Origin: Streptomyces sp. NBC_00572
GTDB taxonomy: Bacteria; Actinomycetota; Actinomycetes; Streptomycetales; Streptomycetaceae
DNA: 64,000 nt
NCBI RefSeq assembly: GCF_026341815.1
Contig: NZ_JAPENX010000001.1
Span: 4,898,001 to 4,962,000 of the forward strand
Direction of reading: 5' to 3'
Position numbers and translations under genes: made by a program. Below, piece after piece: positions 1 through 11,289 of the stretch. Below the pieces are notes generated by a model, which was given only the letters and a program-made list of their open reading frames with translations, did not search any database and was not told the DNA's origin. Within the stretch, counting starts at the first letter, position 1; every line of letters starts with the position of its first letter.

Positions 1-2
1 TC

Positions 3-905
3 CTCGCCCCCGGACTCCGCTACGGCGGGGACTGGACGGCCCGCCTCGACTTCATCAGCCTCGGCATCGCCCTGGTCCTGGGCACGGCGGGGCTGCCCCA
101 CATCCTGTCGCGCTTCTACACCGTGCCGACCGCCCGGGCCGCCCGCCGCTCCGTCGTCTGGTCCATCGGGCTCATCGGCAGCTTCTACCTGATGACCATC
201 GTGCTCGGCTTCGGTGCGGCCGCCCTGATCGGCCCCGACGAGGTCCGCGCCTCCAACGCGTCCGGGAACACCGCCGTACCGCTGCTCGCCCTCGACCTCG
301 GCGGCGGCGCGGGCTCCACCGGCGGCACCGTGCTCTTCGCGATCGTCGCGGCCGTGGCCTTCGCGACGATCCTCGCCGTCGTCGCGGGGATCACTCTGGC
401 CTCCTCGGCCTCCGTCGCCCACGATCTGTACGCCTCGTTGCGGCGCCGGCACGCGAAGCAGTACAGCGAGGTGACCGTGGCCCGGATCGCCGCCGCGGGG
501 ATCGGGGCGGCCGCCATCGGCCTCGGGCTGCTCGCGCGCGACCTCAATGTGGCCTTCCTCGTCGGACTGGCCTTCGCGGTCGCGGCCTCCGCCAATCTGC
601 CGGTGCTGCTGTACTCGCTGTTCTGGCGGAAGTTCACCACCCGGGGCGCGGTCTGGTCGGTGTACGGCGGCCTGGTCCCGGCGGTGCTGCTCGTGCTCGT
701 CTCGCCGGTCGTGTCCGGCAGTCCCGAATCGATGTTCCCCGGCGTCGACTTCCACCTCTTCCCGCTGCAGAACCCGGGCGTGGTGTCCATCCCGCTCGGG
801 TTCCTCGCCGGCTGGATCGGCACGGTCACCTCGACCGAGCCGCCCGACGAGGCACGGCACGCCGAGACCGAGGTCCGGGCGCTGACCGGCGCGGGCGCCG
901 CCTGA
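3..905 (+). CDS. Sodium:solute symporter (SSS family, acetate-permease-like), 3' fragment
   Basis: The reading frame is open from the left edge of the window, so the N-terminal part of the gene lies outside it. The visible 300 residues begin in a stretch reading GTAGLPHILSRFYTVP, a hallmark of the SSS family (cation/acetate symporter ActP and relatives). About six hydrophobic membrane segments follow, separated by short charged loops, which is the C-terminal half of such a carrier. The likely role is Na+- or H+-coupled uptake of a small carboxylate across the cytoplasmic membrane; the substrate is inferred only from family resemblance. It converges with a CitA/CitB-type two-component system at 994-3425, a regulator type that often controls carboxylate uptake. 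The C-terminal tail after the last membrane segment is short and polar. Confidence 0.85.
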   Translation, partial: LAPGLRYGGDWTARLDFISLGIALVLGTAGLPHILSRFYTVPTARAARRSVVWSIGLIGSFYLMTIVLGFGAAALIGPDEVRASNASGNTAVPLLALDLGGGAGSTGGTVLFAIVAAVAFATILAVVAGITLASSASVAHDLYASLRRRHAKQYSEVTVARIAAAGIGAAAIGLGLLARDLNVAFLVGLAFAVAASANLPVLLYSLFWRKFTTRGAVWSVYGGLVPAVLLVLVSPVVSGSPESMFPGVDFHLFPLQNPGVVSIPLGFLAGWIGTVTSTEPPDEARHAETEVRALTGAGAA

Positions 906-993
906 CGGGTCCCGACCCGGACCGGCCCGCCCCTCGGACCGGCCCGCCCCTCGGACCGGCCCGAGCCCCGGAGGGTCCCGGCGCGGACGCGCC

Positions 994-1683
994 TCAGCCG
1001 GCCTGCGGGGAGGCTGCCCAGGCGTAGCGGTGCTCGGGGCGGCCCGTCTCGCCGTACCGGAGCGTGAGACGGACCCGGCCGGTGCGTTCGAGGAGTTTGA
1101 GGTAGCGCTGGGCGGTCTGGCGGCTGACGCCGGCCCGCTCGGCGATCTCCTGCGCGGACAGCGGACCGCCGGCGGCGAGCAGCACCTGGCGGACCAGCTC
1201 GGCCGTCGTGGGGGAGTGCCCCTTGGGCAGATCCGGGGCGACGGTGCCAGCCGACAGCACCCCGAAGATCCGGTCCACCTCGGCCTGCTCGGCCTCGCCC
1301 CCGCTCTCCAGGGTGCTGCGGAGCGTCGCGTACGCCTCCAGCTTGGCGCGCAGCCCGGCGAAGTTGAACGGCTTGACCAGGTACTGGAGGGCGCCGTGCC
1401 GCATCGCTGCCTGCACCGTGGCCACGTCCCGGGCCGCCGTGACCATGATCACGTCGCACTGGTGGCCGCGCGCGCGGAGTTCCCGTACGGCCGCGAGCCC
1501 GTTCTCGTCCGGCAGGTAGTGGTCCAGGAGGATCAGATCCACCGGATGCTCGTCCAGTGCGGCGAGTGCCTCGGCGGTCGAGTGGGCGGTGGCGGCGACG
1601 CGGAAGCCGGGCACCTTGGCGACGTAGGCGGCGTTGATCCGCGCGACCAGCAGGTCGTCGTCCACGACGAGGACGTCGATCAT
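994..1683 (-). CDS. CitB/DcuR-type response regulator
   Basis: This 229-residue protein has an N-terminal receiver domain with the acidic pair at residues 8-10, the phospho-acceptor Asp54 (ILLDHYLPD), Thr82 and Lys104 (YLVKPF). A C-terminal winged-helix/HTH follows at about residues 172-205 (AQEIAERAGVSRQTAQRYL). That arrangement is typical of the CitB/DcuR/DctR class that pairs with CitA/DcuS kinases. Its ATG overlaps the TGA of the upstream kinase gene (ATGA), so the two are translationally coupled. The likely job is to activate transport or catabolism genes for a carboxylate, plausibly the convergent symporter; this is an inference from context. Confidence 0.9.
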   Translation of the reverse strand: MIDVLVVDDDLLVARINAAYVAKVPGFRVAATAHSTAEALAALDEHPVDLILLDHYLPDENGLAAVRELRARGHQCDVIMVTAARDVATVQAAMRHGALQYLVKPFNFAGLRAKLEAYATLRSTLESGGEAEQAEVDRIFGVLSAGTVAPDLPKGHSPTTAELVRQVLLAAGGPLSAQEIAERAGVSRQTAQRYLKLLERTGRVRLTLRYGETGRPEHRYAWAASPQAG

Positions 1684-3425
1684 CGTGCCTCCTCGACGGG
1701 CTCGGGAAGCGGATCCGGCCGTGGCGCTCTGGCGGTCACGTCCGGCTCGGGAAGCGGATTCGGTCGCGGTGCTCCGGCGGTCACGTCCGGCTCGGGTTCC
1801 GGCTCGGTCAGGGCGTCCGGGAGGACGACGGTGAACTCGGCGCCGCCGTCCGGCCCGCCGGTCACCCGCGCGGTGCCGCCCCGGCGCTCGGCGAGCCGGC
1901 GCACCAGGGCGAGGCCGAGGCCGCGCTTTCCGTGCGACGGAAGCGCCTTCGTCGACCAGCCCTCGGTGAAGATCAGCTCGCGGCGCTCCTCGGGAACCCC
2001 CGGGCCGCTGTCCGTGACCCGCAGGACGACCGTACGCCCCTCGGTGCGGAAGGAGACGTCGATACGGGCGCCGGGGGTGCCCGCGACGGCGTCCAGGGCG
2101 TTGTCGACCAGGTTGCCGACGACGGTGACCAGCTCGCGCGGGTCGACGAGCCGGTCCGGCAGCAGTGAGTCGGGGGTGAGCCGCAGCGAGGCGCCCCGCT
2201 CGGCGGCGACGGTCGCCTTGCCGACCAGGAGCGCCGCGAGCAGCGGGTCGTGGACCTTCTCCGTGACCTGCTCGGCGGTGGCCCGGTGCACGCCGACCAC
2301 TTCGGTGACGAACTCGACCGCCTCCTCGTGCATCTCCAGCTCCAGGAGTCCCAGGAGGGTGTGCATCCGGTTGGCGTGCTCGTGGTCCTGGGCGCGCAGG
2401 GCGTCGATCAGGCCCCGGGTGGAGTCCAGCTCGCGGCCGAGCCGTTCCAGCTCCGTGCGGTCGCGCAGGGTCGCCACGGCGCCGCCGTCGTCGGTCGGCA
2501 TCCGGTTGGCGATGAGCACCCGGTGGCCCCGGACCGTGACCAGGTCGTCGCCGGTCACCCGGCCCGCCAGGACGTCGGCGGTACGGCCGCGGCCGAGGAC
2601 CTCGTCGAGCGGCCGGCCCGCCGCCTCGGGACCGAGGCCGAGGAGCCGCTGCGCCTCGTCGTTCATGAGCCGTACGGAGCCGTTGCGGTCCAGGGCCACG
2701 ACCCCCTCGCGGATGCCGTGCAGCATGGCCTCGCGTTCGGCGAGCAGCGCCGAGATGTCGGAGAAGGCCAGGTCGTGGGTCTGCCGCTGGAGGCGTCGGG
2801 AGATCAGGTATGCGGCCAGGGCGCCGGCCGCGAGCGCCCCGCCGGCGTAGGCGAGGAGGCCCGGGATCGCGGCGAGCAGCCGGTCGCGGACGCTGTCGTA
2901 CTCGATGCCGACCGAGACCGCGCCGACGATCCGCCCGTCCGCGTCCCGCAGCGGCATCTTGCCCCGCGCCGAGCGGCCCAGGGTGCCGCTGTCGATCTCC
3001 ATCACCTCGTGCCCGGCAAGGACGTCGCTCGGATCGGTGGAGACGCGCCCGCCGATCGCGGCGGGATCGGTGTGCGACCAGCGCACCCCGCGCGTGTCCA
3101 TGACGACGACGTACTCGGCGCCGGTGGAGGTCCGGATCCGCTCGGCCTCCGTCTGCACCGGGCCCCGCGCGGAAGGCGGGCTTCCGGTGAGGTCCGCCGC
3201 CATGCGGGGGGACGCGGTGGTCCCGGCGATGGCCAGGGCCCGGCGCATGGCCTGGTCGTCGAGCTGGGCGCTGAGCGGGGCCAGGAAGAGCCCTGTGGCG
3301 AGGACGGTCACACCGGTCGCGATGGCCAGCTGCATCAGCAGGACCTGCGAGAACACCCGCTGGGGCCACCCGAACCGCCGACGGCGCGCGCGGGGGCGCG
3401 GGGGGCTGGTCTGTGCGGGGCTCAT
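1680..3425 (-). CDS. CitA/DcuS-type sensor histidine kinase
   Basis: The 581-residue kinase has a basic N-terminus, a first membrane helix at about residues 24-46, an extracytoplasmic PAS/CitA-like sensor domain, and a second membrane helix near residues 182-208. A cytoplasmic PAS follows, then a SpoB-type dimerization box with the candidate phospho-His in the motif RAQDHEHANRMH near residue 347. A HATPase domain carries the N-box NLVDNALDAV near residue 438 and a GxG box. The ATG at 3425 was chosen because it starts just before the Arg-rich stretch and membrane helix; longer readings give only low-complexity sequence. The C-terminus carries an odd acidic/proline tail in which a segment of about 17 residues is tandemly duplicated (PEPDVTA, then a Pro/Arg run). 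It forms an operon with the response regulator. Confidence 0.9.
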   Translation of the reverse strand: MSPAQTSPPRPRARRRRFGWPQRVFSQVLLMQLAIATGVTVLATGLFLAPLSAQLDDQAMRRALAIAGTTASPRMAADLTGSPPSARGPVQTEAERIRTSTGAEYVVVMDTRGVRWSHTDPAAIGGRVSTDPSDVLAGHEVMEIDSGTLGRSARGKMPLRDADGRIVGAVSVGIEYDSVRDRLLAAIPGLLAYAGGALAAGALAAYLISRRLQRQTHDLAFSDISALLAEREAMLHGIREGVVALDRNGSVRLMNDEAQRLLGLGPEAAGRPLDEVLGRGRTADVLAGRVTGDDLVTVRGHRVLIANRMPTDDGGAVATLRDRTELERLGRELDSTRGLIDALRAQDHEHANRMHTLLGLLELEMHEEAVEFVTEVVGVHRATAEQVTEKVHDPLLAALLVGKATVAAERGASLRLTPDSLLPDRLVDPRELVTVVGNLVDNALDAVAGTPGARIDVSFRTEGRTVVLRVTDSGPGVPEERRELIFTEGWSTKALPSHGKRGLGLALVRRLAERRGGTARVTGGPDGGAEFTVVLPDALTEPEPEPDVTAGAPRPNPLPEPDVTARAPRPDPLPEPVEEAR

Positions 3426-3546
3426 GCCGGAAACGGTAAAGGGCCACGCCCCGCGACCGGAAATGACGTCCGCGTGGGTGTCCGTGCCGGTACCTAAGCT
3501 GGGGGTCCCACAGCCGTGGGAAACGAAGGAACCGGAGGCACGTCCC

Positions 3547-4638
3547 TTGACCACGCAGCAGATCCCCGTCGTCGTCCTGGCCGGGTTTCTCGGCGCCGGG
3601 AAGACCACGCTCCTCAACCACCTGCTGCGCAGCGCCCGGGGCACCCGTATCGGTGTCATGGTCAACGACTTCGGTGACATCGGCATCGACGCGATGCGGA
3701 TCGCCGGGCAGGTCGGATCCACCGTCTCCCTCGGCAACGGCTGCCTGTGCTGCGCCGTCGACGCGAGCGAGCTCGACGAGTACCTGGAGGTGCTCACCCG
3801 GCCCGAGTCGCGGCTCGACGTGATCGTGATCGAGGCGAGCGGCCTCGCCGAGCCGCAGGAACTGGTTCGGATGGTTCTCGCCAGCGAGAACGAGCGGATC
3901 GTGTACGGCGGGCTCGTCCAGGTCGTCGACGCGGCGGAGTTCTCCGCGACGCGGGAGCGGCACCCCGAGACCGACCGGCACCTGCCGATCGCCGACCTCG
4001 TGGTCGTGAACAAGGCCGACCGGGTCTCCGGGGCCGAGCTGTCCGCCGTCCGCGAGACGGTGGGCGGTCTCGCCGGGAAGGCCGTGGTCGTCGACGCCAC
4101 CCACGGGCGGATCGACCCGGAACTGCTCTTCGACCGGGTGGTCCCCGAGGGGGAGATCGAGGGACAGATGTCCATCGAGGACATCCTGTACGGGGACGGG
4201 GACGGGGACGGGGACGGGGACGGGGACGGGGACGGGGACGGCGGACCGCGGGCCCACACCCACACGTCGTACGAGACGGTCTCCCTGACCGCTGCCACCC
4301 CGCTCCACCCGCGCCGGCTGATGGCCTTCCTCGACGCGCGGCCCGAGGGCCTCTACCGGATCAAGGGCTTCGTCGACTTCGGCGCCGCCGATCCGGACAA
4401 CCGCTACTCCGTGCACGCGGTCGGCCGGTTCCTGCGCTTCTACCCCGAGCGGTGGCCCGAGGGCGAGGAGCGGCTCACCCAGCTCGTCCTGATCGGCTCC
4501 GGCGTCGACGCGGCCGGCCTGCGCAAGGAGCTCGCGGAGTGTGAGCTGAACGGCCCGCAGGACGCCCCCGACGAGCACGGCATGTGGGGCGTCCTGCGGT
4601 ACGTCCAGCAGACGGAGGAGGAGCCGGAGGCGCCGTAG
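3547..4638 (+). CDS. CobW/COG0523-type G3E GTPase (metal chaperone or insertase family)
   Basis: The gene starts with TTG at 3547, which places the P-loop GFLGAGKT at residues 13-20, the usual spacing. The CxCC metal-binding motif is at residues 66-69 (GCLCC), the NKAD guanine motif is present, and a CobW C-terminal domain ends the protein (363 residues). Family members use GTP hydrolysis to deliver zinc, cobalt or other metals. Between the two domains lies a stretch of eight Gly-Asp pairs followed by HTH-like histidines. It is encoded by eight perfect GGGGAC copies and sits where other members have a His/Asp-rich metal-binding loop. The cognate metal cannot be read from the sequence, and I saw no zinc-type regulatory site upstream. 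The intergenic region to the divergent kinase gene is 121 bp. Confidence 0.88.
   Translation: MTTQQIPVVVLAGFLGAGKTTLLNHLLRSARGTRIGVMVNDFGDIGIDAMRIAGQVGSTVSLGNGCLCCAVDASELDEYLEVLTRPESRLDVIVIEASGLAEPQELVRMVLASENERIVYGGLVQVVDAAEFSATRERHPETDRHLPIADLVVVNKADRVSGAELSAVRETVGGLAGKAVVVDATHGRIDPELLFDRVVPEGEIEGQMSIEDILYGDGDGDGDGDGDGDGDGGPRAHTHTSYETVSLTAATPLHPRRLMAFLDARPEGLYRIKGFVDFGAADPDNRYSVHAVGRFLRFYPERWPEGEERLTQLVLIGSGVDAAGLRKELAECELNGPQDAPDEHGMWGVLRYVQQTEEEPEAP
4192..4239 (+). repeat. Eight perfect tandem copies of a 6-bp unit (GGGGAC)
   Basis: The unit GGGGAC is repeated eight times without change inside the CobW-type gene and encodes (Gly-Asp)8. A perfect hexanucleotide array keeps the frame when it expands or contracts, so its copy number may vary between strains. 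Confidence 0.95.
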
Positions 4639-4654
4639 GACGCCTCCGGTCCGG

Positions 4655-7114
<2,460 letters not shown>

Positions 7115-7295
7115 CGCGGCTGCGGCTCCTTCACCAACAAGGTTGATCTGACGCGGACCATTGTGGACCGTGCCACCGACAACGCCGACCGCGACCCGGA
7201 AGAGGGACATCTCAAGGGGTCGGGAACTTCGCCAGGTGTCGGCGCGCTTGCATACAGTGGCAGGACTTTTTCACATCGCGATCGAAGGGACGTAC

Positions 7296-8654
7296 ATGCC
7301 CATGGGTCACACGGCCACGGCCGAGGCCGGCTCCGGCGGCCTGACAGCGACCGAGCACCGGTTGGCGAACGGCCTGCGCGTGGTGCTCTCGGAGGACCAC
7401 CTGACCCCGGTCGCCGCGGTCTGCCTCTGGTACGACGTCGGCTCGCGTCACGAGGTCCCGGGCCGCACGGGCCTCGCCCACCTCTTCGAGCACCTGATGT
7501 TCCAGGGCTCGAAGCAGGTCCACGGGAACGGGCACTTCGAGCTCGTGCAGGGCGCCGGCGGCTCGCTCAACGGCACGACGAGCTTCGAGCGCACCAACTA
7601 CTTCGAGACCATGCCCACGCACCAGCTGGAGCTCGCGCTCTGGCTGGAGGCCGACCGCATGGGCTCGCTGCTGGCCGCCCTGGACGACGAGTCCATGGAG
7701 AACCAGCGGGACGTCGTCAAGAACGAGCGCCGCCAGCGCTACGACAACGTGCCCTACGGCACGGCCTTCGAGAAGCTGACCGCCCTCGCCTACCCGGAGG
7801 GCCACCCGTACCACCACACGCCGATCGGCTCCATGGCCGACCTGGACGCGGCCACCCTGGAGGACGCGCGGAACTTCTTCCGCACGTACTACGCCCCGAA
7901 CAACGCGGTGCTGTCGGTCGTCGGCGACATCGACCCGGAGGAGACCCTCGCCTGGGTCGAGAAGTACTTCGGCTCCATCCCCGGCCACGACGGCAAGCCC
8001 GAACCGCGCCCCGGCGACCTCCCCGGCGTCATCGGAGAGCAGCTGCGCGAGGTCGTCGAGGAGGAGGTCCCGGCCCGCGCGCTGATGGCCGCCTACCGGC
8101 TGCCGCACGACGGCACGCGCGAGTGCGACGCCGCCGACCTGGCCCTGACGGTCCTGGGCGGTGGCGAGTCCTCCCGGCTCCACAACCGCCTGGTCCGCCG
8201 CGACCGCACGGCCGTCGCCGCCGGCTTCGGCCTGCTGCGGCTCGCCGGCGCGCCCTCGTTGGGCTGGCTGGACGTCAAGACCTCCGGAGGCGTCGAGGTC
8301 CCGCAGATCGAGGCGGCCGTCGACGAGGAGCTCGCCCGGTTCGCCGCCGAGGGCCCCACGCCCGAGGAGATGGAGCGCGCGCAGGCCCAGTTGGAGCGCG
8401 AGTGGCTCGACCGGCTCGGCACCGTGGCGGGCCGCGCCGACGAACTGTGCCGGTTCGCCGTGCTGTTCGGCGACCCGCAGCTCGCCCTCAGCGCCGTCGA
8501 CCGGGTCCTGGACATCACCGCGGAGGAGGTGCGGGCGGCCGCCGCGGCCAAGCTGCGCCCCGACAACCGCGCGGTGCTGGTCTACGAGCCCCTGGCGACC
8601 GAGCAGGGCGACGACGCCGACGGCGATGACGAGGAAGAGGGAGCGGACCAGTGA
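7296..8654 (+). CDS. M16 family zinc metallopeptidase, catalytic subunit
   Basis: This 452-residue peptidase contains the inverted zinc motif HxxEH in GLAHLFEHLMFQGSK. The downstream glutamate lies in ENQRDVVKNE, about 75 residues later. Two M16 half-domains follow each other. The ATG at 7296 is preceded by AGGGA at a good distance; an in-frame ATG six bases later is a weaker alternative. The stop codon overlaps the GTG of the next gene, which encodes a second M16 protein lacking the zinc motif. The pair therefore resembles heterodimeric bacterial M16B enzymes and mitochondrial processing peptidase, in which one subunit supplies the zinc site and the other the substrate-gripping Arg/Tyr pair. 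No signal peptide is seen, so it probably acts in the cytoplasm on short peptides. Confidence 0.92.
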   Translation: MPMGHTATAEAGSGGLTATEHRLANGLRVVLSEDHLTPVAAVCLWYDVGSRHEVPGRTGLAHLFEHLMFQGSKQVHGNGHFELVQGAGGSLNGTTSFERTNYFETMPTHQLELALWLEADRMGSLLAALDDESMENQRDVVKNERRQRYDNVPYGTAFEKLTALAYPEGHPYHHTPIGSMADLDAATLEDARNFFRTYYAPNNAVLSVVGDIDPEETLAWVEKYFGSIPGHDGKPEPRPGDLPGVIGEQLREVVEEEVPARALMAAYRLPHDGTRECDAADLALTVLGGGESSRLHNRLVRRDRTAVAAGFGLLRLAGAPSLGWLDVKTSGGVEVPQIEAAVDEELARFAAEGPTPEEMERAQAQLEREWLDRLGTVAGRADELCRFAVLFGDPQLALSAVDRVLDITAEEVRAAAAAKLRPDNRAVLVYEPLATEQGDDADGDDEEEGADQ

Positions 8655-10048
8655 CCGACGCCGCCGCGTCTTTGACGAGCATGGACTTCCACCCGCAGCC
8701 GGCGCCCGGCGTCGCCAGGCCCTGGGCCTTCCCGGCCCCGGACCGCGGCGCCTTGGACAACGGTCTGACGGTGCTGACCAGTCACCGCCCCGGCCAGCAG
8801 GTCGTGGCCGTGGAGATCTTCCTGCCGGCCCCGCTGGACGCCGAGCCCGCGGGTCTCGACGGTGTCGCCACCATCATGGCCCGCGCGCTCTCCGAGGGCA
8901 CGGACAAGCACACGGCCGAGGAGTTCGCGGCCGAGCTGGAGCGCTGCGGCGCCACGCTGGACGCGCACGCCGACCACCCGGGCGTACGGGTCTCCCTGGA
9001 GGTTCCCGTCTCCCGGCTGCCCAAGGCGCTCGGTCTGGTCTCCGAGGCCCTGATCGCACCGGCGTTCCTCGAGACCGAGGTCGAGCGCCTGGTGCGCAAC
9101 CGCCTCGACGAGATCCCGCACGAGACGGCCAACCCGGCCCGCCGCGCGGCCAAGCAGCTCTCCAAGGAGCTGTTCCCGGCCGAGGCCCGGATGTCCCGGC
9201 CGCGTCAGGGCACCGAGGAGACCGTCGCGGCGATCGACGCCGCCGCGGTCCGCGCCTTCTACGAGGCGTACGTCCGGCCCGCCACGGCCACCGCCGTGGT
9301 CGTCGGCGACCTCACCGGGGTCGACCTGGACAAGGTCCTCGCCGAGACCCTGGGCGCCTGGACCGGCGAGCCGGCCGAGCCGCTCCCGATGCCGCCGATC
9401 ACCGCGGACGACACCGGACGGGTCGTCATCGTGGACCGTCCCGGCGCCGTCCAGACCCAGTTGCTGATCGGCCGGATCGGCGCCGACCGGCACGACAGCG
9501 TCTGGGCGGCCCAGGTCCTGGGCACGTACTGCCTCGGTGGCACCCTCACCTCGCGGCTCGACCGGGTCCTGCGCGAGGAGAAGGGCTACACGTACGGCGT
9601 GCGGGCCTTCGGGCAGGTGCTCCGCTCCGACGGCAAGGGGAACGGCGCCGCGATGCTCGCCATCAGCGGTTCGATCGACACGCCCAACACCGGCCCGGCT
9701 CTTGACGATCTGTGGAAGGTGCTGCGGACGCTGGCAGCCGAAGGCCTCACGGACGCCGAGCGCGAGACGGCCGTGCAGAACCTGGTGGGGGTCGCGCCGC
9801 TCAAGTACGAGACGGCCGCATCCGTCGCCGGGACGCTCGCCGACCAGCTAGAGCAGCACCTCCCGGACGACTACCAGGCCCAGTTGTACGCGCGCCTGGC
9901 GGAGACCGGCACGGTCGAGGCGACCGCGGCCGTGGTCAGCGCCTTCCCCGTGGACCGGCTCGTCACCGTGCTCGTGGGTGACGCGACGCAGATCGCGGAT
10001 CCGGTGCGCGCGCTCGGCATCGGTGAAGTGACCGTCGTGACGGGCTGA
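8651..10048 (+). CDS. M16 family peptidase-like protein, non-catalytic partner subunit
   Basis: The 465-residue protein has the M16 fold but no HxxEH: the equivalent region reads GVATIMARALSEGTDKHTAEEF. It keeps the C-terminal R/Y region (EEKGYTYGVRAFG) used by the partner subunit to bind peptide substrate. The GTG at 8651 overlaps the stop of the catalytic subunit (GTGA), so the two are made together. The pair is conserved in streptomycetes. Its physiological substrate is unknown. Confidence 0.9.
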   Translation: MTDAAASLTSMDFHPQPAPGVARPWAFPAPDRGALDNGLTVLTSHRPGQQVVAVEIFLPAPLDAEPAGLDGVATIMARALSEGTDKHTAEEFAAELERCGATLDAHADHPGVRVSLEVPVSRLPKALGLVSEALIAPAFLETEVERLVRNRLDEIPHETANPARRAAKQLSKELFPAEARMSRPRQGTEETVAAIDAAAVRAFYEAYVRPATATAVVVGDLTGVDLDKVLAETLGAWTGEPAEPLPMPPITADDTGRVVIVDRPGAVQTQLLIGRIGADRHDSVWAAQVLGTYCLGGTLTSRLDRVLREEKGYTYGVRAFGQVLRSDGKGNGAAMLAISGSIDTPNTGPALDDLWKVLRTLAAEGLTDAERETAVQNLVGVAPLKYETAASVAGTLADQLEQHLPDDYQAQLYARLAETGTVEATAAVVSAFPVDRLVTVLVGDATQIADPVRALGIGEVTVVTG

Positions 10049-10081
10049 TTCAGGCCTCTGACGGCTCCTGGCACGACAAGA

Positions 10082-10115
10082 GAGGGCCCCGACGGCATAG
10101 TTCGTCGGGGTCCTC
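10082..10115 (+). terminator. Intrinsic terminator after the M16 operon
   Basis: A 13-bp stem (one G-T pair) runs from 10082-10094 to 10103-10115, with the 8-nt loop GCATAGTT and a CCCCTTTG tail. It lies 34 bp after the M16 stop codon. Confidence 0.8.
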
Positions 10116-10182
10116 CCCTTTGTCCGTATTGAGGGCAAGGGTGTTTGTATGACCTGTGGCATGTCTTACAAAAGGTGTGTCT

Positions 10183-10216
10183 GGTTGGTGATTGAAAGAC
10201 GATCCGCATAGCGTCG
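10183..10216 (+). promoter_or_regulatory. Candidate promoter for the riboswitch-M23 transcript
   Basis: TTGGTG at 10185-10190 and TAGCGT at 10209-10214 are separated by 18 bp and lie about 50 bp before the riboswitch aptamer. The match is only by eye to a housekeeping-type sigma consensus. Apart from this, the terminator and the riboswitch, I see nothing else in 10049-10436. Confidence 0.35.
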
Positions 10217-10263
10217 GGGCGGCTGTTCGTCAGTTGCACGTGCCGCAGCCGCGGCATCGGACA

Positions 10264-10422
10264 GTCATCGCCGAGTCCCCGTCAGGCGCGAGCCTGGGGA
10301 GCCGGGGACCCACACGTAGTCCCTGGGGTGAATCGGGCGCCTTCGTCTCGTACGGAGGGGCTCGTAGGAGACCTTCCTGCTCCGAACCCGTCAGCTAACC
10401 CGGTAGGCGAGAAGGAAGGAAA
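10264..10422 (+). ncRNA. ydaO/yuaA-type cyclic di-AMP riboswitch
   Basis: The leader contains the conserved ydaO blocks in order: CGCCGAGTCCC, then CAGGCGCGAGCCTGGGGAGC, GGGGACCCA, GGGGTGAATCGGGC, CGTAGGAGACC, and GAACCCGTCAGCTAACCCGG followed by TAGGCGAGAAGGAAGGA. The CGCC near 10269 can pair with the GGCG near 10406 to close the aptamer. It ends 14 bp before the ATG of an M23 peptidase. Riboswitches of this class are known in front of resuscitation factor and other cell-wall hydrolase genes in Streptomyces, where high c-di-AMP lowers expression. The exact 5' boundary is estimated. Confidence 0.88.
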
Positions 10423-10436
10423 GGATCAGCCCCTAC

Positions 10437-11207
10437 ATGGCGTTCACCCGTGCCACCGGGAAGCATCGTGGTCCGAGCCGGATGGCGCGCCGCAGCGTGG
10501 GCATCGCCGGCGCAGCGACGCTCGCCGGCGCCGGAGTCATCGGAACCCTCGCCTCCCCGGCGCTCGCCGCCGACACGGACAACCGCTCCGTCGAGGACAC
10601 CGGCCTCATCAAGGTGATCACCGAGGACTCCCTCGCGGAGCGGATCGACGCCCAGGCCGCCGCCCAGGAGCAGGAGGCCTTCGAGGTCGCCGCCAAGGCG
10701 AAGGCCAAGGCCGAGGCGAAGCGCAAGGCCGAGGCCCGCGCCAAGGAGATCCGCGAGGCCGAGCAGCGCGCCGCCCGTGAGGCCGAGCGCCGCCGCCTGA
10801 ACTCCTTCCAGCTCCCCGTCGAGGGCACGTACGTGTCCACCGGCTACCAGACCAGCGGCTCGCTCTGGTCCTCCGGCAGCCACTCCGGCATCGACTTCCA
10901 CGCCTCCTACGGCAGCAGCGTCGTCTCCGTCGGCTCCGGCACCGTCGTCGAGGCCGGCTGGGGCGGCGCGTACGGCAACAACATCGTCATCCGGATGAAC
11001 GACGGCACGTACACCCAGTACGGTCACCTCTCCTCCATCGGCGTCTACGTCGGCCAGAGCGTCGAGCCGGGCCAGCGGATCGGCATCTCGGGCTCGTCCG
11101 GCAACTCGACCGGCCCGCACCTTCACTTCGAGGCGCGTACGACCTCCGAGTACGGCTCCGACGTCAACCCGATCTCGTACCTGCGCGCCCGCGGCGTCAA
11201 CGTCTGA
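10437..11207 (+). CDS. Secreted M23 (LytM-type) peptidoglycan endopeptidase
   Basis: The 256-residue protein has an N-terminal signal sequence (basic start, then AGAATLAGAGVIGTLASPALA, cleaved near residue 44). An Ala/Lys/Glu-rich coiled coil follows at about residues 75-120, then a C-terminal LytM domain. Zinc ligands are visible as HSGIDFH (HxxxD) and GPHLHFE (HxH). It should cut peptidoglycan cross-links outside the cell during growth, germination or sporulation. The upstream c-di-AMP riboswitch and the downstream terminator make it a one-gene unit. I recall an S. coelicolor homologue of this gene among the riboswitch-controlled wall lytic enzymes (Swl proteins); that link is from memory. 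Confidence 0.92.
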   Translation: MAFTRATGKHRGPSRMARRSVGIAGAATLAGAGVIGTLASPALAADTDNRSVEDTGLIKVITEDSLAERIDAQAAAQEQEAFEVAAKAKAKAEAKRKAEARAKEIREAEQRAAREAERRRLNSFQLPVEGTYVSTGYQTSGSLWSSGSHSGIDFHASYGSSVVSVGSGTVVEAGWGGAYGNNIVIRMNDGTYTQYGHLSSIGVYVGQSVEPGQRIGISGSSGNSTGPHLHFEARTTSEYGSDVNPISYLRARGVNV

Positions 11208-11256
11208 CCCGGACGTCCGTCGCGCACCCGCGTCGCGCCGTACCGCAGCGCATCGC

Positions 11257-11289
11257 AAAAGCCCCGGCTCGTACTGAGCCGGGGCTTTT
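11257..11289 (+). terminator. Intrinsic terminator after the M23 peptidase gene
   Basis: A perfect 14-bp stem with AAAAGCCCCGGCTC on the left and GAGCCGGGGCTTTT on the right encloses the 5-nt loop GTACT. The A and T runs at the stem base would let it work in both directions. Confidence 0.92.

Noticed and set aside
906..993. Tandem copies of a GC-rich unit (CCGGCCCGCCCCTCGGA) after the symporter
   Set aside because: It is short and imperfect, with no clear hairpin or operator; probably part of a convergent termination region.
994..4578. One 1194-residue minus-strand reading through the response regulator and beyond
   Set aside because: Only the last 229 residues form a real protein; the rest is out of frame with the kinase and the CobW-type gene on the same DNA.
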